Assembly: GCA_900766005.1 (NCBI GenBank)
Contig: CAAFTU010000069.1
Location: 67,938 to 131,937, forward strand
DNA length: 64,000 nucleotides
Direction: 5' to 3'
From: an uncultured Bacteroides sp.
GTDB lineage: Bacteria; Bacteroidota; Bacteroidia; Bacteroidales; Bacteroidaceae
The notes under the pieces are model-generated. The model did not search any database. It worked only from the letters and a program-made list of their open reading frames with translations, and was not told where the DNA came from. Of the stretch, positions 1 through 8,482 are shown piece by piece. Both the position numbers and the translations under genes were made by a program. How positions within the stretch are numbered: position 1 is the stretch's first letter; the number at the start of each line of letters is the position of its first letter.

Positions 1-696
1 GCCTAAAAAGAACTGGCATCCGCAGGCAACAAGCGCACCGGCAGCAAGCCACAGTTCCGTCCGTCCGTCGGCAGAGGAATGAACGAGCGACTGGAAAGTC
101 TGTGCGGTAACAATGATTAGAGAAACAGCCCACAGGTAAAACGCCATTTCATGATAACCGAGCAAGCACTGGTGCACCTTCGGCACAAAGCGGCGCAACA
201 GACAAGCCACCAGAAACGGACAGATGAGCAGCGGAAAAACCATGCCCAAAATAATCAGGAAAGCCTCCACAAACCCCATATCGGGCTGAGTTTCTATCAG
301 CGGAAAGAGCACAGGCACCACCAGAGCCGCCGCGATATTGGCCAGCAAGGTATAGGTGGTCAGGCTGGCAGCACTTCCTCCCAACTTGGAGGTGATGACC
401 GCTGCAGCGGTGGCCGTGGGACAAAGCACACAGACCATCACCCCTTCTGCCACAATCTTATCGACCCCGCATAAAAGCAGATTGGCCGCCAGCGCACCAC
501 CCACCTGTATCAACAGCAGCCACGCATGCAGCGGACAGGGTCTCAAATCGCGGGGGGAGACTTTACAGAAAGTCAGCAGCAACATCACAAAAATCAGATA
601 AGGAGTGAGAAAAGAGAAGGTAACAAATAGGGGATATCCCAATGCTCCTGCCAGCATAGCTAGGGGCAATGTCCAATTTTTCAAAAACGTAAGCAT
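1..696 (-). CDS. Bile acid:sodium symporter-like (BASS) membrane transporter, partial
   Basis: The frame is open from an ATG at 696 to the window edge, 232 codons, so the C-terminus is missing. The protein is almost entirely hydrophobic. It starts MLTFLKNWTLPLAMLAG and carries successive membrane spans, with the segment CPTATAAAVITSKLGG typical of the central region of BASS-like transporters. This points to an inner-membrane carrier, substrate unknown. It is divergent from the amidase gene at 838. BASS-like is a judgement from the overall pattern; another membrane carrier family is possible. Confidence 0.7.
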   Translation of the reverse strand, partial: MLTFLKNWTLPLAMLAGALGYPLFVTFSFLTPYLIFVMLLLTFCKVSPRDLRPCPLHAWLLLIQVGGALAANLLLCGVDKIVAEGVMVCVLCPTATAAAVITSKLGGSAASLTTYTLLANIAAALVVPVLFPLIETQPDMGFVEAFLIILGMVFPLLICPFLVACLLRRFVPKVHQCLLGYHEMAFYLWAVSLIIVTAQTFQSLVHSSADGRTELWLAAGALVACGCQFFLG

Positions 697-814
697 CTGT
701 TTCAATTTTAACTTGAATCTGCAAAGTAAAGCAGATTTCAGTGAAATTGCTACGATTAAACCGAAAAAAACACAAAACTTAATGACAAATAAGCAGTTTT
801 CTATAAATTTCTGC

Positions 815-822
815 TACATTTG
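815..822 (+). promoter_or_regulatory. Bacteroides -7 promoter element for the amidase gene
   Basis: TACATTTG is a perfect match to the Bacteroides -7 consensus TAnnTTTG. It lies 15 nt before the ATG at 838. An in-frame ATG at 820 falls inside this element, so it cannot be the translation start. Confidence 0.7.
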
Positions 823-837
823 CATCGTGTAATTGTT

Positions 838-2067
838 ATGAAACTGAATAAACCCTACATACTATATATATGTATTTGCCTTTGGCTGCTTTTTCTTCCC
901 TCCTGCATTTCTGATGTGCGGGGGAAAGACTTTGTTGTCGTAATTGATGCCGGACACGGAGGTCACGACCCCGGAGCCAGCGGCAAAATCACCAAAGAAA
1001 AGCATATCAACCTGAAAGTGGCTCTCAAGGTGGGCAACCTCATCAAAAGCAACTGCCAGGACGTGAAAGTGGTTTACACCCGCAACAAGGATGTCTTTAT
1101 CCCCCTCGACCGTCGGGCTGAGATTGCCAACAATGCCAAGGCCGACCTTTTCATTTCGATTCACACCAACGCATTGGCCAAAAACCGCACCATGAAAGGA
1201 GCCTCTACCTACACGCTGGGTCTGGCTAAGTCGGACGCCAACCTGGAGGTGGCCAAACGGGAAAATGCTGTCATCTTATACGAAAGCGACTATCAGACAC
1301 GGTATGCCGGATTTAATCCGAACTCGGCCGAATCATATATCATATTTGAATTCATGCAAGACAAATACATGGAGCAGAGCGTGCATCTGGCCTCACAGAT
1401 GCAAAAGCAGTTTCGCCAGACTTGCAGACGAGCCGACCGGGGAGTGCATCAGGCCGGTTTTCTGGTGCTGAAAGCCAGTGCCATGCCCAGCATACTGATT
1501 GAACTGGGATTCATCTCCACTCCGGAAGAAGAACGCTTTCTCTATTCGGAAGCCGGATCATCGACGATGGCGCAAGGTATCTACCGGGCTTTTCTGAACT
1601 ATAAAAGAGAGCAGGAAATCCGTCTGACCGGTGTCAGCCGCACCATTGTGCCTGCCGAACCGCTGGACATAGAGACAGCAGCGACCACGGAAAGCCCTTC
1701 GGACAACGAGCAGCGATCTGCAGAAGCTGCAGCCTCCGGCAATCGCATGCCGGCGAGCAATCCGCCGGCTGGGCAGCAAAAAACGGGCAGAGCAGATATC
1801 ACATTCAAAGTGCAGATACTGACCGCTTCACGGCCGCTTGCCCAAAACGACAGACGGCTGAAAGGGCTGAAGGGAGTAGAATACTATAAAGAAAAAGGAA
1901 TCTACAAATACACCTGCGGAGCCTCGGCCGACTACAATCAGGTGCTGAGAACCCGACGTTCCCTACTACCCCGGTTCAAAGACGCATTCATCATTGCGTT
2001 CAGAAACGGAGAGAAGATGAATGTGCAGGAAGCTATTAAAGAATTTAAGAAAAGAAGAAATAAATAA
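838..2067 (+). CDS. N-acetylmuramoyl-L-alanine amidase (Amidase_3)
   Basis: Zinc amidase that cleaves the MurNAc-L-Ala bond of peptidoglycan during cell separation or turnover. A hydrophobic N-terminal signal or anchor (LYICICLWLLFLPSC, possibly a lipobox Cys) precedes the catalytic domain. Signatures are VVIDAGHGGHDPGA with the first zinc His, ISIHTNA with a second zinc His, and ILIELGFIS with the catalytic Glu. After the catalytic domain comes a Pro/Ala/Ser-rich linker. A C-terminal stretch beginning FKVQILTAS resembles a SPOR-type peptidoglycan-binding domain. The start at 838 is chosen because the promoter TACATTTG overlaps the upstream ATG. The MlaD-like gene follows after 9 nt, so the two are probably an operon. 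Confidence 0.92.
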   Translation: MKLNKPYILYICICLWLLFLPSCISDVRGKDFVVVIDAGHGGHDPGASGKITKEKHINLKVALKVGNLIKSNCQDVKVVYTRNKDVFIPLDRRAEIANNAKADLFISIHTNALAKNRTMKGASTYTLGLAKSDANLEVAKRENAVILYESDYQTRYAGFNPNSAESYIIFEFMQDKYMEQSVHLASQMQKQFRQTCRRADRGVHQAGFLVLKASAMPSILIELGFISTPEEERFLYSEAGSSTMAQGIYRAFLNYKREQEIRLTGVSRTIVPAEPLDIETAATTESPSDNEQRSAEAAASGNRMPASNPPAGQQKTGRADITFKVQILTASRPLAQNDRRLKGLKGVEYYKEKGIYKYTCGASADYNQVLRTRRSLLPRFKDAFIIAFRNGEKMNVQEAIKEFKKRRNK

Positions 2068-2076
2068 AGAGAAACA

Positions 2077-2970
2077 ATGAAGTACATTACAAAAGAAGTC
2101 AGAATAGGTATTGCAGGTATCGTTGCATTGTGCATACTTGTTTATGGTATCAACTGGTTGAAGGGAATACATATGTTTCAACCTTCCAGCTATTTTTTTG
2201 CCAAATTTGAGAATGTAAACGGACTGACCAAGTCGAGCCCGGTGTTTGCCGACGGTGTGAGAGTGGGTATTGTCCGGGATATCTACTACGATTACCAGAA
2301 ACCGGGCAATGTGGTAGTGGAAGTGGAACTGGACACCGAACTGCGTATTCCGAAAGGAAGTACAGCCGAACTGGTGTCTGAACTGATGGGGGGTGTGCGC
2401 ATGAACATCCTGCTGGCCAACAATCCGCGCGAGAAATGCAACATCGGTGATACCATCAGCGGCACACTGAACAACGGCATGATGGCTGCCGCTGCCGAAA
2501 TGCTGCCGAAAGTGGAGCAGATGCTGCCGAAACTGGATTCCATCCTCACCTCGCTGAATGCCATCCTGGGCGACCAAAGCATTCCGTCGACCCTGCACTC
2601 CATTGAAAAAACAACAGCCAACTTAGCCGTGGCCAGTGCACAGATGAAGGAACTCATGAACAAGGACATTCCTCAACTGACCAACAAACTGAACGTGATT
2701 GGCGACAACTTCGTTGCCATCAGCACGAACCTGAAAGATGTAGACTATGCAGCAGCCTTCCAGAAGATTGACCAGACGCTGGCCAACGTGAAAGCGCTGA
2801 CAGATAAGCTGAACAGCAAAGACAATACCCTGGGACTGCTCTTCAATGATCCGGGACTTTACAACAACCTGAATGCGACGACCGAAAACGCAGCCAGCCT
2901 GCTGAAAGACCTGCAAGCACATCCCAAACGCTATGTTCACTTCTCTCTGTTCGGAAAGAAGGACAAATAA
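2077..2970 (+). CDS. MCE/MlaD-family protein
   Basis: 297 residues. A single N-terminal membrane anchor (IGIAGIVALCILVYGINWLKG) is followed by an MCE domain (from about residue 40: FAKFENVNGLTKSSPVFADGV), then a helical tail. MCE proteins form rings that bind and shuttle phospholipids between inner and outer membranes. In Bacteroidota the matching ATPase and permease are usually elsewhere; none is adjacent here. It is co-directional with the amidase gene 9 nt upstream, linking two envelope functions. A strong hairpin terminator follows at 3001. Confidence 0.9.
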   Translation: MKYITKEVRIGIAGIVALCILVYGINWLKGIHMFQPSSYFFAKFENVNGLTKSSPVFADGVRVGIVRDIYYDYQKPGNVVVEVELDTELRIPKGSTAELVSELMGGVRMNILLANNPREKCNIGDTISGTLNNGMMAAAAEMLPKVEQMLPKLDSILTSLNAILGDQSIPSTLHSIEKTTANLAVASAQMKELMNKDIPQLTNKLNVIGDNFVAISTNLKDVDYAAAFQKIDQTLANVKALTDKLNSKDNTLGLLFNDPGLYNNLNATTENAASLLKDLQAHPKRYVHFSLFGKKDK

Positions 2971-3000
2971 AAGATTTTTCTTATATAGAATTTATCTAAA

Positions 3001-3034
3001 TAACGTCCTGTTTTTCCAAACAGGACGTTATTTT
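3001..3034 (+). terminator. Rho-independent terminator
   Basis: Perfect 13-bp stem TAACGTCCTGTTT / AAACAGGACGTTA with a TTCC loop, followed by TTTT. It ends the amidase-mlaD operon. Confidence 0.9.
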
Positions 3035-3320
3035 CTCAAATGTCTATTTATAAACAGAAATGCAATCATCTGCCCTGTCGGATAGGACACATTGCAAAAC
3101 GCTGTTTCACAGATAATAAATTAAAATACAAGAGATTATACATTTGCAAATGCCAGATTCAGCAGTCCATTCGTTGATGCCGACATAAACAGCTGAAAAT
3201 AAACAGTTTAATATAATAATGAGAAAAGCAAGTAAAAAGGTATTTGTTTTTTTGAAATAAGATTCCCAAATTTGCAAACGTAGAAGTTTCGCTTAATTAA
3301 TAAATGTTATAAAAGTTACT
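3035..3320 (+). promoter_or_regulatory. Intergenic region upstream of dnaA with promoter-like sites
   Basis: Non-coding, AT-rich. TACATTTG at 3139-3146 matches the Bacteroides -7 element. A second weaker candidate (run of T ending in G, then AAATTTGC) lies about 50-70 nt before dnaA. No DnaA-box cluster was recognised here. Confidence 0.45.
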
Positions 3321-4730
3321 ATGATTGAATCAAATCATGTTGAACTTTGGAAACGTTGTCTTGATATCATCAAAGACAATGTCCATGAGTCTGCATATAA
3401 CACTTGGTTTGTCCCGATTGTTCCATTGGAATATGAGGACAAAACACTTATTTTACAAATCCCTAGCCAGTTTTTCTATGAAATACTGGAAGACCGGTTT
3501 GTAGAACTCATTCGTATGACCTTATATAAGGTATTCGGAGAAGGAACCAAGTTGAGATACAAGATCACAGTAACATCTACACCCAAAGAGACGGTAGACA
3601 TCGACTCTACGAACCGCTCTATGGCCGTTACTCCCAAAAGAAGCAACGGAGGCGAGAACAAAACGCCGGAGCTGCTGAAAGCTCCAGCCGTACAGGATTT
3701 GGACCCGCATCTGAATCCCAACTACAACTTCGAAAATTTCATTGAAGGATATAGCAACAAGCTGCCTCGCAGCGTGGCAGAAGCTGTGGCTGAAAAGCCG
3801 GGCGGCACTGCGTTCAATCCTTTATTCCTATACGGTGCATCCGGAGTGGGGAAAACTCACTTGGCCAATGCAATCGGTACGCGCATCAGAGAACTCTATC
3901 CTGAAAAGAGAGTGCTCTACGTATCGGCTCACTTGTTCCAGGTGCAATACACCGACTCGGTCATCAACAACAAAATCATCGACTTTATCAAGTTCTATCA
4001 GACCATCGACGTGTTGATTATTGATGATATACAGGAGTTTGCCGGTGTCACCAAGACACAGAACAACTTCTTCCATATCTTCAATCATCTCCACCAGAAC
4101 GGAAAACAGCTGATTCTGACTTCCGACCGTGCACCTGTGCTGCTGCAAGGTATAGAAGAACGCCTGCTGACCCGTTTCAAATGGGGTATGGTAGCCGAAC
4201 TGGAAAAGCCGACCGTAGAACTGCGTAAGGACATCCTCCGCAACAAGATTCACCGCGACGGGCTTCAGTTCCCGGAAGAGGTCATCGACTACATCGCAGA
4301 AAATGTGGACGAAAGTGTACGCGACCTGGAAGGTATCGTGATTGCCATCATGGCCCGCTCCACGATCTTCAACAAAGAAATCGACATCGACCTGGCTCAG
4401 CACGTGGTGCATGGCGTGGTTCACAACGAGACCAAAGCCGTTACCATCGACGACATTGTAAAGGTGGTGTGCAAACATTTCAATCTGGAGCAGTCGGCTA
4501 TCCACACCAAATCCAGAAAGAGAGAAGTGGTACAGGCCCGACAGATTGCCATGTATCTGGCAAAGAACTACACCGACTTGTCAACTTCCAAAATCGGAAA
4601 GTTCATCGGAAACAAAGACCACGCTACTGTATTACATGCCTGCAAGACAGTGAAAGGCCAGATTGAAGTGGACAAAAACTTCTCTGCGGAAGTGCAGGAA
4701 ATCCAAACCATATTGAAGAAAAGAGACTAA
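3321..4730 (+). CDS. dnaA: Chromosomal replication initiator protein DnaA
   Basis: 469 residues, normal family length. An N-terminal domain I (WKRCLDIIKDNVHESAYNTWF) is followed by a linker. The AAA+ domain has Walker A GASGVGKTH and Walker B VLIIDDIQEF. The C-terminal domain IV helix-turn-helix carries the DnaA-box-binding signature KDHATVLHACKTV. It binds DnaA boxes, opens the origin and loads DnaB, and often represses its own promoter. The divergent intergenic region at 5535-5803 downstream holds two DnaA-box-like sites. Confidence 0.98.
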   Translation: MIESNHVELWKRCLDIIKDNVHESAYNTWFVPIVPLEYEDKTLILQIPSQFFYEILEDRFVELIRMTLYKVFGEGTKLRYKITVTSTPKETVDIDSTNRSMAVTPKRSNGGENKTPELLKAPAVQDLDPHLNPNYNFENFIEGYSNKLPRSVAEAVAEKPGGTAFNPLFLYGASGVGKTHLANAIGTRIRELYPEKRVLYVSAHLFQVQYTDSVINNKIIDFIKFYQTIDVLIIDDIQEFAGVTKTQNNFFHIFNHLHQNGKQLILTSDRAPVLLQGIEERLLTRFKWGMVAELEKPTVELRKDILRNKIHRDGLQFPEEVIDYIAENVDESVRDLEGIVIAIMARSTIFNKEIDIDLAQHVVHGVVHNETKAVTIDDIVKVVCKHFNLEQSAIHTKSRKREVVQARQIAMYLAKNYTDLSTSKIGKFIGNKDHATVLHACKTVKGQIEVDKNFSAEVQEIQTILKKRD

Positions 4731-4740
4731 ATATAAAAAA

Positions 4741-4766
4741 ACGATTAGTGACGCATCACTAATCGT
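4741..4766. terminator. Bidirectional terminator between dnaA and nitroreductase
   Basis: Perfect 11-bp stem ACGATTAGTGA / TCACTAATCGT, flanked by an A-run on the left and a T-run on the right. It can therefore terminate both dnaA (plus) and the convergent nitroreductase gene (minus). Confidence 0.9.
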
Positions 4767-4775
4767 TTTTTTTAT

Positions 4776-5534
4776 TTACTTCAGAAATCCCTGCTGGCGA
4801 AGCACCTTCAACAAGTTCTCTGACATAAATTCATTGTCTTTTTTCGTATACCGCACATCCGTAAAGACCTGCGCCAAAGTTTCCTTACCATTTTCTTCTA
4901 CAAACTGCTTATTCTCAGGCAAAGATTCCTTGTAGGCATACAGTTCATCAATCTTTTCGGGCGTATAATCAGCATACACTTCCTCATGAACCACCGCTTT
5001 CAACGGCAGACGATCTACTTGAGCAGGCATTCCATCAGGATAACCCACCGTCACTGTAGTCAGCGGAAAGACCAGCTCAGGCAACTGAAGCGCCTCAATA
5101 ATCTGCTGCGGATTGTAAGTTGTGGTCCCCAGGTAGCAAATACCCAATCCGGCTTCTTCTGCCAGCGTGCAAAAAGTCTGCGCCACCAACAACGTATCCA
5201 TCGCCGCATTCATAAAACTCATCAGATTGTCATAACCAGGCAGTGCCTTCCGCTGCTCGCACCACTTGCTGAAACGACGGAAATCTGCACAAAAAGTTAA
5301 TACAACCGGAGCGGTTTTTACCATAGGCTGATGGAAGTGAGCCGGCGAAAGACGCTCTTTCATTTCCGCATCACGAGTGACAATTACACTATAAAGCTGC
5401 ATCCCTCCCATCGTAGAAGCACGTGAAGAGGTTTCAAGCAAATCATTTAACAAATCTAAAGAAATATCTTTAGATAAATATTTTCTAACAGTTCTTCTGT
5501 TCTTTACCGTTTCAAACATATCTTTTTTTTGCAA
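4776..5534 (-). CDS. Nitroreductase family protein (NfsA-like)
   Basis: 252 residues, FMN-dependent oxidoreductase of the nitroreductase fold. The N-terminus FETVKNRRTVRKYL is the FMN-phosphate-binding helix pattern (Arg-rich after the first helix). A central GLGICYLGTTTYNPQQI segment and the TVGYPDG motif are typical of NfsA/FRase I proteins, which use NAD(P)H to reduce nitro compounds or flavin. The physiological substrate cannot be told from sequence. Convergent with dnaA, divergent from nrdJ. Confidence 0.9.
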   Translation of the reverse strand: MQKKDMFETVKNRRTVRKYLSKDISLDLLNDLLETSSRASTMGGMQLYSVIVTRDAEMKERLSPAHFHQPMVKTAPVVLTFCADFRRFSKWCEQRKALPGYDNLMSFMNAAMDTLLVAQTFCTLAEEAGLGICYLGTTTYNPQQIIEALQLPELVFPLTTVTVGYPDGMPAQVDRLPLKAVVHEEVYADYTPEKIDELYAYKESLPENKQFVEENGKETLAQVFTDVRYTKKDNEFMSENLLKVLRQQGFLK

Positions 5535-5803
5535 AGATATAAAAAGAAAAAACGAATCCCATATACATCCTAAAAAGAATAATTTTCTTTTTGGAAAACT
5601 TTAACCTTTAACAAAAAGCCAACAATTATTGATTATCAACAAATTAACAGATTAATATAGAAAACTAATAACCTGTTGATAAATAATTTCCTTTTTATTT
5701 TGATAGAAAAAAAAACATTCTTAGCTTTGCACCATCATTTGTTAACGATAAGTGAACTTCTACAAATTACTTATTAAATAGCTGATTTAAGACACATCAA
5801 ATC
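5535..5803. promoter_or_regulatory. AT-rich intergenic region with inverted DnaA-box-like pair
   Basis: 269 nt without a gene, rich in A/T runs. TTATCAACA at 5633-5641 and its inverse TGTTGATAA at 5674-5682 each differ at one base from the DnaA box TTATCCACA. The region contains the promoters for the divergent nitroreductase and nrdJ genes. Together with neighbouring dnaA it could be part of the replication origin or a DnaA-controlled promoter. No cobalamin riboswitch was recognised. Confidence 0.4.
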
Positions 5804-8344
5804 GTGGAAAAACAAACTTATTCTTACGACGACGCCTTTAAAGAATCTTTACAATACTTTCAAGGCGATGAGCTTGCTGCGCGGGTTTGGGTCAACAAAT
5901 ACGCAGTAAAAGATTCTTTCGGAAACATCTACGAAAAGTCTCCGGAAGACATGCATTGGAGAATTGCAAACGAAGTGGCACGCATTGAAGCAAAGTATCC
6001 CAATGCTCTCTCTGCTGAAGAGTTGTTCCAACTATTAGACCACTTCAAGTATATCGTTCCGCAAGGAAGCCCGATGACAGGCATCGGAAATGACTATCAG
6101 GTAGCTTCCCTCTCTAACTGTTTTGTTATTGGAGAAGAAGGTGCAGCCGACTCGTATGGCGCCATCATCAAGATGGATGAAGAACAGGTACAGCTGATGA
6201 AAAGACGCGGCGGTGTAGGCCACGACTTGTCAGATATCCGTCCGAAAGGCTCTCCGGTAAAAAACTCGGCTTTGACTTCTACGGGTATTGTGCCTTTTAT
6301 GGAACGCTATTCTAACTCTACGCGTGAAGTGGCTCAAGACGGACGCCGCGGAGCCTTGATGCTGAGTGTATCCATCAAGCATCCGGACTCGGAAGCATTT
6401 ATTGATGCCAAGATGACAGAAGGAAAAGTAACGGGTGCCAATGTCTCCGTGAAATTGGATGATGAATTTATGCAGGCTGCCACCGAAGGCAAACCGTACA
6501 TACAGCAGTATCCCATTGATGCGGAAACACCCCAATTTTCCAAAGAGATCAATGCGTCTGCTTTATGGAAAAAGATTGTACACAATGCATGGAAATCGGC
6601 TGAACCGGGTGTTTTGTTCTGGGATACAATCATCCGCGAATCGGTGCCCGACTGCTATGCCGACCTGGGATACAAAACCGTTTCAACCAACCCCTGCGGT
6701 GAAATTCCCTTGTGTCCATACGATTCTTGCCGACTGCTGGCTATCAATTTATACTCATACGTGGTGAATCCGTTCAAGCCGGATGCTTATTTCGACTTTG
6801 AACTGTTCAAGAAGCACGTAGGACTGGCTCAACGCATCATGGATGACATCATCGATCTTGAACTGGAAAAGATTGAGCGTATCATGCAGAAAATCAACCA
6901 AGATCCGGAAAGCGAAGAGGTAAAACGGACGGAACGTGTGCTTTGGGAAAAGATATACAAAAAAAGCGGACAAGGACGCCGCACGGGAGTAGGTATCACC
7001 GCTGAAGGAGATATGCTGGCTGCTTTGGGGTTGCGCTATGGCACTGAAGAGGCTACGGAATTCTCGGAAAAAGTACATAAGACCATTGCACTGGGGGCAT
7101 ACCGTGCTTCAGTGGAAATGGCCAAGGAAAGAGGTGCATTCGAAATGTACGACAGCCAAAGAGAAGAGAACAATCCGTTCATCCAGCGTCTGGCTGCTGC
7201 TGATCCTGCCTTGTATGAAGACATGAAGCAGTATGGACGCCGAAACATCGCCTGTCTGACGATTGCCCCTACCGGAACCACCAGCTTGATGACGCAAACA
7301 ACTTCCGGCATCGAACCGGTGTTCCTGCCTGTATACAAACGCAGAAGAAAAGTCAACCCGAACGATGAAAATGTACGCATCGACTTTGTGGATGAAACAG
7401 GAGATGCATTTGAAGAATACATCGTCTTCCACCATAAATTTGTCACTTGGATGGAAGCCAACGGATACAATCCGGCCAAACACTATACACAGGAAGAAAC
7501 TGACGAACTGGTGGCCAAGTCACCTTATTACAAAGCCACATCAAATGATGTAGACTGGCTGATGAAAGTCAAGATGCAGGGCCGCATCCAGAAATGGGTG
7601 GACCATTCTATCAGCGTGACCATCAACCTGCCCAACGATGTGGACGAGGAACTGGTAAACCGCCTGTATGTAGAAGCTTGGAAGTCGGGCTGTAAAGGAT
7701 GTACGGTATACCGTGACGGTTCCCGTTCAGGCGTACTGATCTCTACACAGACCAAGAAGAAAAAAGAAGACCTGCCTCCCTGCAAGCCGCCTACAGTGGT
7801 AGAGGTACGTCCGAAAGTGCTGGAAGCCGACGTGGTACGCTTCCAAAACAACAAAGAAAAATGGGTCGCATTTGTCGGCTTACTGGAAGGACGTCCGTAT
7901 GAAATCTTCACCGGTGTGCTGGATGACGAAGAAGGTATCCTGTTGCCCAAGAGTGTTACAAGCGGACGCATCATCAAGAATGTGGACGAAGAAGGCAACA
8001 AGCGCTACGACTTCCAGTTTGAAAACAAGCGCGGCTACAAGACAACCATTGAAGGACTGTCGGAAAAGTTTAACAAAGAATACTGGAACTATGCCAAGCT
8101 GATTTCAGGAGTGTTGCGCTACCGCATGCCGATTGAACAGGTAATTAAGCTGGTGGGCTCTTTGCAGCTGAACAGTGAAAGCATCAACACATGGAAGAAC
8201 GGTGTGGAACGCGCATTGAAGAAATATGTACAGGACGGCACAGTGGCCAAAGGACAGAAATGTCCGAACTGCGGTCATGAAACACTGATTTATCAGGAAG
8301 GCTGCCTCATCTGCACAAGCTGCGGTACGTCCCGCTGCGGATAA
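5804..8344 (+). CDS. nrdJ: Adenosylcobalamin-dependent (class II) ribonucleotide reductase
   Basis: 846 residues. Reduces ribonucleotides to deoxyribonucleotides using a B12-derived radical, independent of oxygen. Recognisable motifs are SNCFVIG (substrate-site Cys), NPCGEIPL (radical-site Cys and Glu), and the loop IAPTGTTSLM. The C-terminal extension CPNCGHETL...CLICTSCGTSRCG is a zinc-ribbon-like tail with the redox cysteines that re-reduce the active site. Translation starts at GTG 5804, since no ATG lies nearer in frame. A terminator follows at 8388. Confidence 0.95.
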   Translation: MEKQTYSYDDAFKESLQYFQGDELAARVWVNKYAVKDSFGNIYEKSPEDMHWRIANEVARIEAKYPNALSAEELFQLLDHFKYIVPQGSPMTGIGNDYQVASLSNCFVIGEEGAADSYGAIIKMDEEQVQLMKRRGGVGHDLSDIRPKGSPVKNSALTSTGIVPFMERYSNSTREVAQDGRRGALMLSVSIKHPDSEAFIDAKMTEGKVTGANVSVKLDDEFMQAATEGKPYIQQYPIDAETPQFSKEINASALWKKIVHNAWKSAEPGVLFWDTIIRESVPDCYADLGYKTVSTNPCGEIPLCPYDSCRLLAINLYSYVVNPFKPDAYFDFELFKKHVGLAQRIMDDIIDLELEKIERIMQKINQDPESEEVKRTERVLWEKIYKKSGQGRRTGVGITAEGDMLAALGLRYGTEEATEFSEKVHKTIALGAYRASVEMAKERGAFEMYDSQREENNPFIQRLAAADPALYEDMKQYGRRNIACLTIAPTGTTSLMTQTTSGIEPVFLPVYKRRRKVNPNDENVRIDFVDETGDAFEEYIVFHHKFVTWMEANGYNPAKHYTQEETDELVAKSPYYKATSNDVDWLMKVKMQGRIQKWVDHSISVTINLPNDVDEELVNRLYVEAWKSGCKGCTVYRDGSRSGVLISTQTKKKKEDLPPCKPPTVVEVRPKVLEADVVRFQNNKEKWVAFVGLLEGRPYEIFTGVLDDEEGILLPKSVTSGRIIKNVDEEGNKRYDFQFENKRGYKTTIEGLSEKFNKEYWNYAKLISGVLRYRMPIEQVIKLVGSLQLNSESINTWKNGVERALKKYVQDGTVAKGQKCPNCGHETLIYQEGCLICTSCGTSRCG

Positions 8345-8387
8345 TGCGCCTGCCACATATATGAAAAAATGACAGAAGCAAAATCAT

Positions 8388-8416
8388 AAAAGGAGTCCTT
8401 TAAGGGCTCCTTTTAT
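8388..8416 (+). terminator. Rho-independent terminator of nrdJ
   Basis: AAAAGGAGTCCTT pairs with AGGGCTCCTTTT (one mismatch) over a TA loop, followed by a T-rich tract. Confidence 0.8.
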
Positions 8417-8482
8417 TTTATCATCTTAAAAAAAAATCTTATACTTGCATTCACTTTACATTCTAATCAAAAATCTAATAAT

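Noticed and set aside
5535..5803. Cobalamin riboswitch upstream of the B12-dependent reductase
   Set aside because: The conserved B12-box elements were not recognised.
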